From assembly GCA_017542305.1 (NCBI GenBank), contig JAFXXK010000026.1:1-59398 (forward strand): a stretch of 59,398 nt of DNA, read 5' to 3'. Both the position numbers and the translations under genes were made by a program. The notes beneath the pieces were generated by a model. The model ran no database searches, was not told the DNA's origin, and saw only the letters and a program-made list of their open reading frames with translations. Source of the stretch: a bacterium (GTDB lineage: Bacteria > Cyanobacteriota > Vampirovibrionia > Gastranaerophilales > Gastranaerophilaceae). Positions within the stretch are counted from its first letter, which is position 1. Each line of letters begins with the position of its first letter. Positions 26,839 to 35,837 of the stretch are shown here, in pieces.

Positions 26839-27510
26839 CTATCTTTTTGCCGCAAGTTTGGCTCTTAAAATTGCGGCATAATCACGAAATTCCGCTTTCT
26901 TATCCATTTTGCCAAAATTTGTAGAATGTATTCTTCTGTCAGTTGAAACAATATCAATTTTTTTTATTTTTAAATTTGCCGAATCCATTTTAGACTGCCA
27001 TTCTATAATTTCGCCTGCCCGAAGAGTTTCACTAAACAAACCTATTTTATCGAAAGTATCTTTACGCATCAAAATAGCACCGGTAAATAATCCCCAATAC
27101 GGCTCGGATTTTATCGGAGTTTTTTCCCGTTCTTCTTCGGAAAGTTCAGGTGAATAAAAATCCTGAACTTTTGCTTCTACTGCGTAAATATCATTTTCTG
27201 AAGTTATTTCCTCATAGAGTTTTTGAAGTACTCCGTCCCTCATAATATCATCGTGGTCATGGAATAAGATATATTTGCCTGCTGCAATTTTTAATCCGTT
27301 GTTTTTAGCGATAACGGGACCTTTTGATGTATCATGCCGGATAATTTTACAACCGTATTTTTCTGCAATTTTAACCGTATCATCATCAGAACAGTCATCA
27401 ACAACAATTATCTCAACATCCATATTTTGTTGGAGTATTCCGTCAAGCGCCTGACTAAGGTATTTGCTGCCGTTTTTAACAGGTATGATTACGGAAATTA
27501 AATCGTTCAT
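26839..27510 (-). CDS. Family 2 glycosyltransferase (last gene of a five-gene operon)
   Basis: GT-A fold enzyme transferring a sugar from a nucleotide-sugar. N-terminal ISVIIPVKNGSKYL, IIVVDDCSDDDT and the metal-binding FHDHDD motif (a DXD variant). 223 residues, short, with no membrane segment. Its ATG overlaps the upstream stop by one base (TAATG), so it is co-translated with the second glycosyltransferase. Acceptor unknown; it could act on a polysaccharide or on a modified peptide or protein made by the operon. Confidence 0.9.
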   Translation of the reverse strand: MNDLISVIIPVKNGSKYLSQALDGILQQNMDVEIIVVDDCSDDDTVKIAEKYGCKIIRHDTSKGPVIAKNNGLKIAAGKYILFHDHDDIMRDGVLQKLYEEITSENDIYAVEAKVQDFYSPELSEEEREKTPIKSEPYWGLFTGAILMRKDTFDKIGLFSETLRAGEIIEWQSKMDSANLKIKKIDIVSTDRRIHSTNFGKMDKKAEFRDYAAILRAKLAAKR

Positions 27511-28475
27511 TATTTTTTCCTTCTTATATAACTTATTGCAACATTTTTTGAAAATTTTGAGATGTAATCGTCATAACTATTGGTTTCAGATATATTTTTA
27601 CAAAAGAATTTGTCAACATCAGTATAAATATTACTGTTCAAAATATACCCGCCCGCTTTCAGAAAATATTCTTTAAAAGCTGAATAGATATGTTCATTAT
27701 CAATACTAAATAACGGCATTGTATAATATATTTTTATATTTCTGCCAAGCAAACCGTGTTCTTTATAATAATCATATATCAATCCGAGAATATTGATAAA
27801 TTTATCACTATCCTGTCTGTGATTTGCAGTAATGGAAGTGTCATTTTTTCTGTAATAATAAGACGAACCGTTAAAGAAATAGACTTTTTGGGCATAGGCA
27901 AAAGAAACATAATGGAAAAAATTATCCTCATATATATAGCCTTCAGGAAATCTGATATTATACTTTTTTATTAAATTCGCATTATACAATTTACAACAAA
28001 GTCCGGAGAATATATTATGTGTATCTTTTTCCGTATCAATGTATGAATTATCAGAAATTGCAAGTTGTCCCGGCTGAAAATTATACGGGAAAAATTTGTC
28101 ATTATGAACAGAAATAACATTTCTGTTTATAATAATATCCGAACAAGTTTCATCCATAGTTTTTAACATTATTTCTAAATAATCATTATCTATCCAGTCA
28201 TCACTGTCAAGAAAATAGATATAATTACCTTCTGCAATATCAAGAGCATAATTTCTTGCGGCAGAAACACCTTTATTTTGTTCAAAATTGATAACTTTTA
28301 TTCGCTTATCTCTATCGGCATAATCCTGTAAAATTTTTAGTGAGTTATCTTCGGAAGCATCATTCACACATATAATTTCAATATCTTTTAATGCCTGACA
28401 AATCAAGCTGTCCATACATTTTGGCAGATATTCTTCATTATTATATACGGGTACAATAACAGAAATCTCTGTCAT
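27510..28475 (-). CDS. Family 2 glycosyltransferase
   Basis: 321 residues, GT-A fold: EISVIVPVYNNEEYL, IICVNDASEDNS and YFLDSDDWID with the DXD motif, and a basic C-terminal tail. It is not closely similar to its neighbour, so the two probably add different sugars. It starts 2 nt after the PqqD-like gene stop and overlaps the next gene by one base. Confidence 0.92.
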   Translation of the reverse strand: MTEISVIVPVYNNEEYLPKCMDSLICQALKDIEIICVNDASEDNSLKILQDYADRDKRIKVINFEQNKGVSAARNYALDIAEGNYIYFLDSDDWIDNDYLEIMLKTMDETCSDIIINRNVISVHNDKFFPYNFQPGQLAISDNSYIDTEKDTHNIFSGLCCKLYNANLIKKYNIRFPEGYIYEDNFFHYVSFAYAQKVYFFNGSSYYYRKNDTSITANHRQDSDKFINILGLIYDYYKEHGLLGRNIKIYYTMPLFSIDNEHIYSAFKEYFLKAGGYILNSNIYTDVDKFFCKNISETNSYDDYISKFSKNVAISYIRRKK

Positions 28476-28477
28476 AT

Positions 28478-28954
28478 TTACTTCTTCAACTCCATCTTGG
28501 CTTCACGGCGTGCAACATCTTCTTTATCTTCATTTAGTGAAGATTTTTCAGGTGACCAGCCTTCTTCTTCTTTTACTTCGTGTATCGGGTCGGCAAGCAA
28601 AAGCTCCTGAACATCTTTATATTCCGCTACAGTAGGAATAAATCCGTCTTCTGCAGCAATTGCTTCATCTATGGATACTTCAATGTTATTTTGAACATCT
28701 GAATCAGGAATAATTATTCCGTTTTTGGTAAGAAATTCCATATATTCATTGAATTTACTTTCCGCATCTTTGTTCCACGTTAATAATTTTTCGAGAATGT
28801 TTTCTGCTGAAACTCCGTTAATAAGATTTTCATACACTTCTGTACCTAATTTATTCATGCCGTAATATATACCCGTTTCGGAATTTATTATAATGGCAAT
28901 TCCGTCTGCAACATCCGCAAACATTTTTTCTTCATTTAATTTATAATTAGTCAT
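28478..28954 (-). CDS. PqqD-family protein (RiPP recognition element) with acidic C-terminal extension
   Basis: Residues 1-90 fit the PqqD fold: DVADGIAIIINSETGIYYGMN, LGTEVYENLINGVSAENILEKL, which is the winged-helix element that binds leader peptides in many RiPP pathways. Residues 95-158 form an acidic, probably disordered tail with the motif LLLADPIHEVKEEEGW. PqqD proteins are usually about 90 residues, so the tail is extra and could be a fused substrate or docking segment (inference). It overlaps the HPr-kinase-like gene by 8 nt. Confidence 0.75.
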   Translation of the reverse strand: MTNYKLNEEKMFADVADGIAIIINSETGIYYGMNKLGTEVYENLINGVSAENILEKLLTWNKDAESKFNEYMEFLTKNGIIIPDSDVQNNIEVSIDEAIAAEDGFIPTVAEYKDVQELLLADPIHEVKEEEGWSPEKSSLNEDKEDVARREAKMELKK

Positions 28955-29984
28955 CCTTATACTCCTTTAAAAATCTCTTTAAATACTCTACATTTTTGTA
29001 TATATCTCTGCATAAATACATCTTATAATATTTATAATTACTAATCATATCTATCAATTTTTTTATGGTTTTTGAATCGTACATATCTTTCATCTGTATA
29101 ACCGTCGAATGAACCATCTGTGTAATTGCACTGCCTTTTTCCTGTTTTGAACATTCAACAATTGACGGATTTTCTTCTTTTGAAAATTCAAGTGTCATAC
29201 AAAATTTTACAGGATATTTCTTCTTAAATTGATCGTGCATATTCGCAATATTAAATACATATTTATCTTTTCTGGCATTATTTGAAACAAATCTTGCTCC
29301 TGAGAGTTTATCATACATCTCATTATACATTTTCGGAGATAACGTAATGATAGAATATATCGGATACGCAAATAATTTATCATCCTCTTTTTCAATGGTT
29401 AAATAATCATCAGAAACATATTCAAACCCACTCAGCAAAGATAATACCGTTAGTGTTGATTTTCCTCTTTGTCCCCTTGCACAGAATAAAATACCTTTAT
29501 TATCAAAACCTATACATGCACCATGAACAAGAGCCGTTGAATCTGTTTTTAATATTTTGTTCAGAATATAAACAAAAATATGACCTTCTTTTACAAATTC
29601 TTCCGGTTCAAGATTGTTTACTCCGTAAAAGTATGTTTCTTCCTGCGGAACGCATAAAGTTGTAGTATTTTCCGTATACATGATGTGTGTTATACCCGTA
29701 TCGGAATCCGCATCAGAAACAAATAACTTTTTATTTTCATGTATATGTTCTATATCGTTTTCCTGCCATAAAATTATGGTTCCGTCATATTTCCAGGATT
29801 TTTCAAGTAATGTATAAGTAAGCTGTTTTTCTATATGCGGAATAAATAAATCCGAATAACATATCAGACGGACAATTTTCACACCCAAATCCAGATAAAG
29901 CGTTTTCTCATAAGAACTGTTTGCTTTAATATATTCAAGCAATTTTTTATCTGATATTTTTATCTTTTTGTCTTTATCTGTCAT
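28947..29984 (-). CDS. HPr-kinase-like P-loop protein
   Basis: 345 residues. The C-terminal half has a P-loop (LFCARGQRGKSTL) preceded by a His in VHGACIG and followed by YVSDDYLTIE, the layout of the HprK/P catalytic domain, though without the rest of a normal HPr kinase. HprK-like proteins next to PqqD and NTP_transf_5 nucleotidyltransferases recur in RiPP-type clusters; that association is established knowledge. It overlaps the upstream nucleotidyltransferase by 4 nt (ATGA). Likely an ATP-dependent kinase of peptide or sugar; substrate unknown. Confidence 0.75.
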   Translation of the reverse strand: MTDKDKKIKISDKKLLEYIKANSSYEKTLYLDLGVKIVRLICYSDLFIPHIEKQLTYTLLEKSWKYDGTIILWQENDIEHIHENKKLFVSDADSDTGITHIMYTENTTTLCVPQEETYFYGVNNLEPEEFVKEGHIFVYILNKILKTDSTALVHGACIGFDNKGILFCARGQRGKSTLTVLSLLSGFEYVSDDYLTIEKEDDKLFAYPIYSIITLSPKMYNEMYDKLSGARFVSNNARKDKYVFNIANMHDQFKKKYPVKFCMTLEFSKEENPSIVECSKQEKGSAITQMVHSTVIQMKDMYDSKTIKKLIDMISNYKYYKMYLCRDIYKNVEYLKRFLKEYKDD

Positions 29985-31168
29985 CCTATCAACCGTTGTT
30001 TTTCAAGTACTTCTTTTGCTAATTTTGGATTTTTACTTATTGTTTTCCGCCTATATAAAACATATTGAGGTCGGAATTTAAAATAATATATTAAATCATG
30101 CCACAAATTTTTAAATATATCACCGAAATTTAGAGAGTGGCTTCTTTTACGTAAACTCTTGATAAACCATTCATTATAGAGATACAAAATACTTCTTTCG
30201 CGAAACTCTTCAGTAAACATTTCAGGCAGTTTAGCGGAAACAAATCTGTTCAAAAACTCAATGGCAACCGCCACTTGCGGTTCCGTATTTGTTTTTATTG
30301 CATTTTGTCTTACTATATTCCAATCAAAATCCGGCTTTAAATTGATCAGATACATACTGTCAATAACAGAATATAAAATACTTTGAAAACTTGTTATTCT
30401 CGTCATATTTTTAACCAGATTTACAAGTAAAAGAAACATCATATCTTCAGGGCATGGCACATAAATATCATTGACATTAAAAACCGTTTCACTGTGTGCT
30501 CTTTTATAAATATCTTCATTGAAAGAATTTACCACATCGGATTGCATATCAAGCTTATGGTGAATATCCAATACATTAATATTTGCGTTTGGATCAATCA
30601 AATCTATACTGTGCTTACATTCCATATATTTATAACCGAAATCCAATGCTATCTTTTTTGCATTTTCATAATCTTTTGACGGAATAAGAATATCAATATC
30701 ACTCATTATTCTCGGAAATTCCGGATGATAATGTCTGAAAGCTCCACCTTTCATAATCAAAATATCAATATTTGCAGCTTTTAATGCCGTACAAACTCTT
30801 TTAAAATGGGACATCAAATTCAGATTACGAAATCTGTAATACTTTAATATACCGTTTAATCTTGGTTCTATATATACCGGATAATTTAATTCGGGATGAT
30901 TTTTCATAAAATAAGAGAGCATTAATGCCTTATGACCGCCCTCTGCCTCAATATCCCATTCTTCAATAAATTTATCCAAATCAGCCTGAGAAACATTCTC
31001 TTTCAAAAAAAGATTTATAAGTTTTTCATCATTTTTGGAAATATATTTATTTGCAAAAAAATCAACAACCTGCTGCAAAATAAAATCAACATCGGAATGC
31101 TTATTATCAAAATAAGCTTTCTTGATGTAATATTTAATGTCTCGCTTCCAATTTGGTACCGATTTCAT
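29981..31168 (-). CDS. Nucleotidyltransferase-family protein (NTP_transf_5-like)
   Basis: 395 residues. The core MKGGAFRHYHPEFPRIMSDID gives the nucleotidyltransferase signature G-x(n)-D-x-D (SDIDILIP), followed by VLDIHHKLD, which may hold the third acidic residue. Mostly helical flanks, no membrane span. First gene of the operon, with its own predicted leaderless promoter. NTP_transf_5 proteins are common companions of PqqD and HprK-like proteins. Reaction unknown (AMP or other nucleotide transfer is inferred). Confidence 0.78.
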   Translation of the reverse strand: MKSVPNWKRDIKYYIKKAYFDNKHSDVDFILQQVVDFFANKYISKNDEKLINLFLKENVSQADLDKFIEEWDIEAEGGHKALMLSYFMKNHPELNYPVYIEPRLNGILKYYRFRNLNLMSHFKRVCTALKAANIDILIMKGGAFRHYHPEFPRIMSDIDILIPSKDYENAKKIALDFGYKYMECKHSIDLIDPNANINVLDIHHKLDMQSDVVNSFNEDIYKRAHSETVFNVNDIYVPCPEDMMFLLLVNLVKNMTRITSFQSILYSVIDSMYLINLKPDFDWNIVRQNAIKTNTEPQVAVAIEFLNRFVSAKLPEMFTEEFRERSILYLYNEWFIKSLRKRSHSLNFGDIFKNLWHDLIYYFKFRPQYVLYRRKTISKNPKLAKEVLEKQRLIG

Positions 31169-31175
31169 AAATAAA

Positions 31176-31204
31176 CTTATATCATGAACTTATATAATAA
31201 GCAA
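31176..31204 (-). promoter_or_regulatory. Promoter of the five-gene operon, predicted leaderless
   Basis: On the minus strand: TTGCTT, a 17-nt spacer, TATAAG, then 7 nt to the ATG of the nucleotidyltransferase gene. No ribosome binding site. Confidence 0.65.
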
Positions 31205-31230
31205 ACACATATATATTTATAATAACCTCA

Positions 31231-31267
31231 AAACAAAATCCGCCCATATAGCCGGCGGATTTTGTTT
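31231..31267. terminator. Strong terminator upstream of the five-gene operon
   Basis: A perfect 14-bp stem (aaacaaaatccgcc / ggcggattttgttt) with a 9-nt loop. It ends the minus-strand pair at 31306-32177 and separates it from the operon downstream. Confidence 0.9.
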
Positions 31268-31305
31268 ATCTATATAAAATCACATTAAAATAGCAAATTC
31301 CCAAA

Positions 31306-31665
31306 TTAGCTCAATGCCATTAAAGCTTTTACTGAGCGTGCGTTATCCCTTACTTCTTCTTCTGAGTGGTTGTTTACTGTGTCTTCTAAAATTGTCATTG
31401 CTTCTGTTTTATCTTCCAATGAAAGTAATTCATTGATAGTAGTCATAGCAACAACTGTGCTAAGGTCATTAATACCTTTACCCTGATTTGAAATAACTAC
31501 TGAAAGAGAATCGTGAACATTTTTTCTGACCAATGCTCTGGAAGTTAATTCTCTTACTCTGTCTATTGCAGAGTTTGTACCAACTTCAGTTAATACGTTG
31601 ATAGACTCAGGGTCTGTGTGTATTGATAATGCTTCAATAATTTTTTCTACTTTGTTCATATTCAT
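31306..31665 (-). CDS. Small helical (HEAT-like) protein, unknown
   Basis: 119 residues, all-helical by pattern, with three helix pairs around TDPESINVLTEVG, VAMTTINELLSLEDK and EVRDNARSVKALM, reminiscent of HEAT repeats. AGGAGG 10 nt before the ATG. It is the second gene of a pair, 14 nt after its partner, and is closed by the terminator at 31231-31267. Function unknown. Confidence 0.78.
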   Translation of the reverse strand: MNMNKVEKIIEALSIHTDPESINVLTEVGTNSAIDRVRELTSRALVRKNVHDSLSVVISNQGKGINDLSTVVAMTTINELLSLEDKTEAMTILEDTVNNHSEEEVRDNARSVKALMALS

Positions 31666-31679
31666 AACTTAAATTCCTC

Positions 31680-32177
31680 CTATGCCGCAATACTTAAACT
31701 GTTGGTTAGTTCTGTTCTTAATGTATCAACCGGCATTGATGCGTACATTTTTACTTCTTTTGCATAATGAGCAGCTTCCCATTGAGATTTAATAGAATTT
31801 GTTAAATCTGTAATACCGGGAACTCTTGTTTCCTGCAAGAAATGCCATGCACTTGTAATTTCGTTTTTAACTCTGCCGCAAAATGCAGTAATGTTTTCAA
31901 TACCTTTTCTGAATGTCGGGAATGCATCACCTATAGAACCTACAAGAGCTGATGCCATTCTCTTAATTTTTGATGCGGATGGAGTTGTTCCGCCTGTAAA
32001 ACTTGTTGTATCAAATACGTCTGCTGTTAAAACATCTACTTTCATACCTGATGTTGCAAACGGATTGTAAGTTGTACCCGTAGTAACCTGATTCGATGGT
32101 CTGTTTGTAGTTGTTTCGTATTTACTGCCGTTGAAAAGACGGGGTAAAACACTTCCGATTTTAAATGAATCTGCCAT
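31680..32177 (-). CDS. Unknown protein with Thr-rich N-terminal region
   Basis: 165 residues: about 75 Thr/Ser/Asn-rich, probably disordered residues that include SFTGG, then helical segments (KRMASALVGSIGDAF, NEITSAWHFLQE). Start at 32177 chosen for AAAGGA 8 nt upstream; an in-frame start at 32201 would lie across the ribosome binding site. No signal peptide. Cotranscribed with the HEAT-like gene. Confidence 0.72.
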   Translation of the reverse strand: MADSFKIGSVLPRLFNGSKYETTTNRPSNQVTTGTTYNPFATSGMKVDVLTADVFDTTSFTGGTTPSASKIKRMASALVGSIGDAFPTFRKGIENITAFCGRVKNEITSAWHFLQETRVPGITDLTNSIKSQWEAAHYAKEVKMYASMPVDTLRTELTNSLSIAA

Positions 32178-32321
32178 TCTAATAATCCTTTCTTTCGTCA
32201 ATATGTAATATCTCTACACATAATAGAATAGCACACGATTTTTTATCGCCATCAACCTTTTGGAGGATTCTTTAAAAAATTTTTTGTACTTTTGTTGTAG
32301 ATTTTATGATAAACTTTTACT

Positions 32322-33101
32322 ATGAAAACAAAGGAATTTAATGAATTAGTAGAAGTAATAGCTAAATTAAGGGCTCCTGACGGATGTCCGTGGGACAGAG
32401 AACAAACTCACAAAACTTTAAGACCGAACATGCTTGAGGAAGCTTATGAAGCTGTTGATGCTATTGATTCGGGAGATATGAATAATTTAAAAGAAGAACT
32501 CGGTGATGTACTCTTACAGGTAGTTCTGCATGCTCAGATAGCCTCCGAAGAAAACGCTTTCGATATAGAAGATGTTGCCCGTGAACTGAAAGATAAACTT
32601 ATTCACCGGCATCCGCATGTCTTTGGTTCGGCAAAAGTTAAATCTGCTGACGATGTCATGGTTAACTGGGATAAACTTAAACAGGAAGAAAAAACGTACA
32701 GAAAATCCGTAATGGACGGAATTTCAAAATCACAGTCGGCATTAATGAGTGCACAAAAAATAAGCAAAAAAGCCGTAAAAGTCGGTTTTGAATGGCCAAA
32801 CGTAGAATCGTTATATGAATGTATCCAATCGGAATTTGACGAGTTTAAAGAAGCAGTCAGTGAAGGGGATAAAGAACACATGGAAGATGAATTCGGTGAT
32901 ATTCTTTTTGCAACGGTTAATCTTGCACGCTGGAATAAAATCGATGCCGAACAGGCACTTTTAAGAGCAAACAAAAAATTCATGACACGCTTCAGAAAAA
33001 TGGAAGAGCTTGCAACAAAACCTCTTACCGAATATTCTTTTGAGGAATATGATGCCTTGTGGAAGCAAGCAAAAAAGGATATTCGAAATGAAAAATTATA
33101 A
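32322..33101 (+). CDS. mazG: Nucleoside triphosphate pyrophosphohydrolase
   Basis: Hydrolyses NTPs or dNTPs to NMP and PPi, removing aberrant nucleotides. The two-domain MazG layout is clear: LRAPDGCPWDREQTH, the EExxE-type metal site EEAYEAVDA with EELGDVLLQV, and a second, weaker half with EDEFGDILFA. 259 residues, typical of the E. coli type. There is no obvious ribosome binding site; a GATAAA-type -10 lies 8 nt before the ATG with TTGTAC 18 nt further up, so the transcript may have almost no leader. The end overlaps the next gene by 14 nt. Confidence 0.93.
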   Translation: MKTKEFNELVEVIAKLRAPDGCPWDREQTHKTLRPNMLEEAYEAVDAIDSGDMNNLKEELGDVLLQVVLHAQIASEENAFDIEDVARELKDKLIHRHPHVFGSAKVKSADDVMVNWDKLKQEEKTYRKSVMDGISKSQSALMSAQKISKKAVKVGFEWPNVESLYECIQSEFDEFKEAVSEGDKEHMEDEFGDILFATVNLARWNKIDAEQALLRANKKFMTRFRKMEELATKPLTEYSFEEYDALWKQAKKDIRNEKL

Positions 33102-33414
33102 TGATAATAAAAAATATAACAGATTAGAAAAAATTACTATTGCTATTATTATAATATTGCTGCTTTTGTTTGGCTATTACACAATAAGGGATATATCAAC
33201 TTCGATAAGGATTGCCGTACTTCAGCATAATGCACGTCCTAAACAGGAAAATCCGACTATAAAGAAAATAAAAACTATTTTATATATGCCGATATACGGA
33301 CTTAAGATTGTTTTATTCGGCAGCGGTATTTATGCAGATATAGATGAGTATCAGGCTCCCGCACCCGCACCCGCTCCCGCACCGCAAAAACATAAACAAT
33401 ATGTAAAATTCTAA
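33088..33414 (+). CDS. Small single-span membrane protein with Ala-Pro repeat
   Basis: 108 residues. One transmembrane helix near the N terminus (ITIAIIIILLLLFGYY) with a basic cytoplasmic start, a second weakly hydrophobic stretch (ILYMPIYGLKIVLFG), and an (Ala-Pro)5 linker before a basic tail. The ATG at 33088 has AAGGA upstream and lies within the end of mazG, so translation is coupled. Function unknown. Confidence 0.75.
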   Translation: MKNYNDNKKYNRLEKITIAIIIILLLLFGYYTIRDISTSIRIAVLQHNARPKQENPTIKKIKTILYMPIYGLKIVLFGSGIYADIDEYQAPAPAPAPAPQKHKQYVKF

Positions 33415-33421
33415 TAATAAA

Positions 33422-33451
33422 AACAGGTCATTGAAAATTCAATGACCTGTT
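33422..33451. terminator. Hairpin between convergent genes
   Basis: A perfect 14-bp inverted repeat (aacaggtcattgaa / ttcaatgacctgtt) between the mazG pair and the acyl-CoA synthetase gene. The flanking T-tracts are weak. Confidence 0.75.
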
Positions 33452-33477
33452 CAGTTATATTTAGTTTTGCTGTTTAA

Positions 33478-35655
33478 TTAGCAATGTCCGCCGCAAGAGC
33501 AAGTTAATTCACCGCAACCGCATTGGCAGCCGAGTGCTTTCTTAGCATCTTCCATTTTAACCTTGATACGACCGTCAACGGCAATACCTTCACCGGTCTT
33601 TTCAGAGATTAATAACGGGTTGATATCCAACTCGGTAATGAAGCTGAAATCAGAAACCAATTGAGATAATCTCAACAATGTTTCCTGAATTTGATCCATT
33701 TGAGCAGGAGTTGTGCCTCTTGCACCTTCTAATAATTTATAAGCCTTAACTGACTTAATCATATCAGAAGCATCAACATCAGATAAAGGTGCCATTCTGA
33801 ATGTTACGTCTTTCATAACTTCAATGAATACACCACCTAAACCGAACATCATCATGTGTCCGTATTGAGGATCTGTTGCAACACCGCAAACCATTTCACG
33901 ATTACCTTTAACCATTTCCTGAATGATTACACCTTCCAAACCGTCGAGCAAACCTTTTGCATCAAGTTTAGAAATAAGGTCTTGGTATTCAGCTCTTAAC
34001 TGTTCTGCTGACTGAATGTTAACTCTTACACCGCCAACATCTGTTTTGTGAGATGTTGTCTTAGAAGTCATCTTCATTACAACAGGGTATCCGATAGAAT
34101 CAGCAATTGAAACTGCTTCATCTTCAGTTGTTGCAAAGCCTGATTTACATACTCTGATACCGTAAGCATCCAATACATCAATTGATTCACGAGTAGTTAA
34201 CTGTTCACGACCTTCAACCAATGATTGTTTAATGATGCTTGCAGCTTTTTCTTTATCAACATTGTAAGAAGGATAGTTACCAACAGGTCTTTCAATCCAT
34301 AATCTCTGCTGATTTAATCTGTGTAAACCTTCAGCAGCTTCTTCAGCGTACATAAAGAACGGAATATTAACATCCATATCAGATAATGCTGTGAAGAATT
34401 CTGACTTAGTCATGAATACACCGATAACAGGTTTTTGAGGATATTGAGATTTAATTTCCATTAATGCTTTTGCAACATCAATATCTTTCAAACCTAAGAA
34501 CGGTAAGTAAATACAAATAATCATATCTACGTTTTCATCAGCAATAACTGTTTCTAAAGTTTGTTTGTAGTGTTCGATAGGAGCTGAAGCTATCATATCA
34601 ATCGGGTTTTTAACTGATGCAGCAGCCGGTAAGAAGCTTCTTAATTTATCTTTTGTAGCATCAGAAATTTTAGCCATTTGCATACCGTATTCACATACAG
34701 CATCTGTAGCCATGATACCGGGACCGCCTGAGTTAGTGATAATAGCAACTCTGTCACCCTTCGGAATCGGGCAGTTAGCAAAAACTTTTGCTGTAGAGAA
34801 TAAATTCTTCAAAGAATATTCTCTTATAACACCTGATTGCATTAATAATGCGTTAGCAGCTTTATCAGCACCTGCTAAAGAACCTGTGTGAGAAGAAGCA
34901 GCACTTGCACCTGCAGCAGAACGACCTGCTTTTAATGCAAGGATAGGTTTCTTCTTAGAAATTCTTGAAGCTAATTTTCTGAAATTAGCAGGGTTTTGGA
35001 TTGATTCCATATACAACAACATTTGTTGAACGTCATCATCATTTTCCCAATATTCAAGAGCTGTTTCAGCATTAACGTCAGCCTGATTACCGATAGAAAT
35101 GAACTGAGCAAAACCTAAGTTCAGGTCTTTTAAGATATTCAGGATACCGCCGCCTAATGCACCGGACTGAGAAACAAATCCGATATGTCCTCTTTCAGGT
35201 AAAGATTCAGCGAAACATCCGTCCATTCTGATTTCAGGCAATGTGTTAACAACACCTAAGCAGTTAGGACCTACGCATCTCATACCGTATGCATTAAGTT
35301 TTTCAACTAATTGAGCTTCAAGTTCTGCACCTTCTTTGCCTGTTTCTTTGAAACCTGCAGTAATAATACAGATACCTTTGATACCCTTTTCATTACACTG
35401 ATCTAATGTTGATAAAACAAATTTTGAATTAACAACAATGATTGCCAAATCAACTTCACCGGGGATTTCAAGAACATTTGTATAAGCTTTCAAACCTTGA
35501 ATTTCTCCGCCTTTGGGGTTAACAGGATAAATGCTGCCTGTAAACTTGTATTCGGTCAATCTTTTCATAATGTCTGAACCGATTGTGTGGTCTTTTGTAG
35601 AAGCACCAACTACTGCAATCGATTTCGGTTTCATAATTTTGTCTAAAATAGTCAT
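33478..35655 (-). CDS. ADP-forming acyl-CoA synthetase (acetate-CoA ligase type), fused alpha and beta subunits
   Basis: 725 residues converting acyl-CoA + ADP + Pi to acid + ATP + CoA, giving substrate-level ATP in fermentation. Order: CoA-binding Rossmann domain (KPKSIAVVGAS), ligase domain with the phospho-His in SSHTGSLAG, a further CoA-ligase domain, then ATP-grasp (YPVVMKMTSK). There is no GNAT domain, so it is not a Pat-type acetyltransferase. The tail CQCGCGELTCSCGGHC holds six Cys plus one His and is not part of the usual family. Start at 35655 has AAAGGA at 8-nt spacing. Confidence 0.88.
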   Translation of the reverse strand: MTILDKIMKPKSIAVVGASTKDHTIGSDIMKRLTEYKFTGSIYPVNPKGGEIQGLKAYTNVLEIPGEVDLAIIVVNSKFVLSTLDQCNEKGIKGICIITAGFKETGKEGAELEAQLVEKLNAYGMRCVGPNCLGVVNTLPEIRMDGCFAESLPERGHIGFVSQSGALGGGILNILKDLNLGFAQFISIGNQADVNAETALEYWENDDDVQQMLLYMESIQNPANFRKLASRISKKKPILALKAGRSAAGASAASSHTGSLAGADKAANALLMQSGVIREYSLKNLFSTAKVFANCPIPKGDRVAIITNSGGPGIMATDAVCEYGMQMAKISDATKDKLRSFLPAAASVKNPIDMIASAPIEHYKQTLETVIADENVDMIICIYLPFLGLKDIDVAKALMEIKSQYPQKPVIGVFMTKSEFFTALSDMDVNIPFFMYAEEAAEGLHRLNQQRLWIERPVGNYPSYNVDKEKAASIIKQSLVEGREQLTTRESIDVLDAYGIRVCKSGFATTEDEAVSIADSIGYPVVMKMTSKTTSHKTDVGGVRVNIQSAEQLRAEYQDLISKLDAKGLLDGLEGVIIQEMVKGNREMVCGVATDPQYGHMMMFGLGGVFIEVMKDVTFRMAPLSDVDASDMIKSVKAYKLLEGARGTTPAQMDQIQETLLRLSQLVSDFSFITELDINPLLISEKTGEGIAVDGRIKVKMEDAKKALGCQCGCGELTCSCGGHC

Positions 35656-35837
35656 GACTTTAATCCTTTCTTGATTTATGACAATATTATAGTACAAAAA
35701 AAGAATTTTAGGGCAATATCAAAAAATAAACCATTTTTAAATTTATAATTTTTGTAAAATTTTCAGGAGTCAATTAGCAAAATTATTTTTGCCTCTGTCT
35801 TATAAAAAGCGGATAAAATAAACATCCGGAGGTTATT

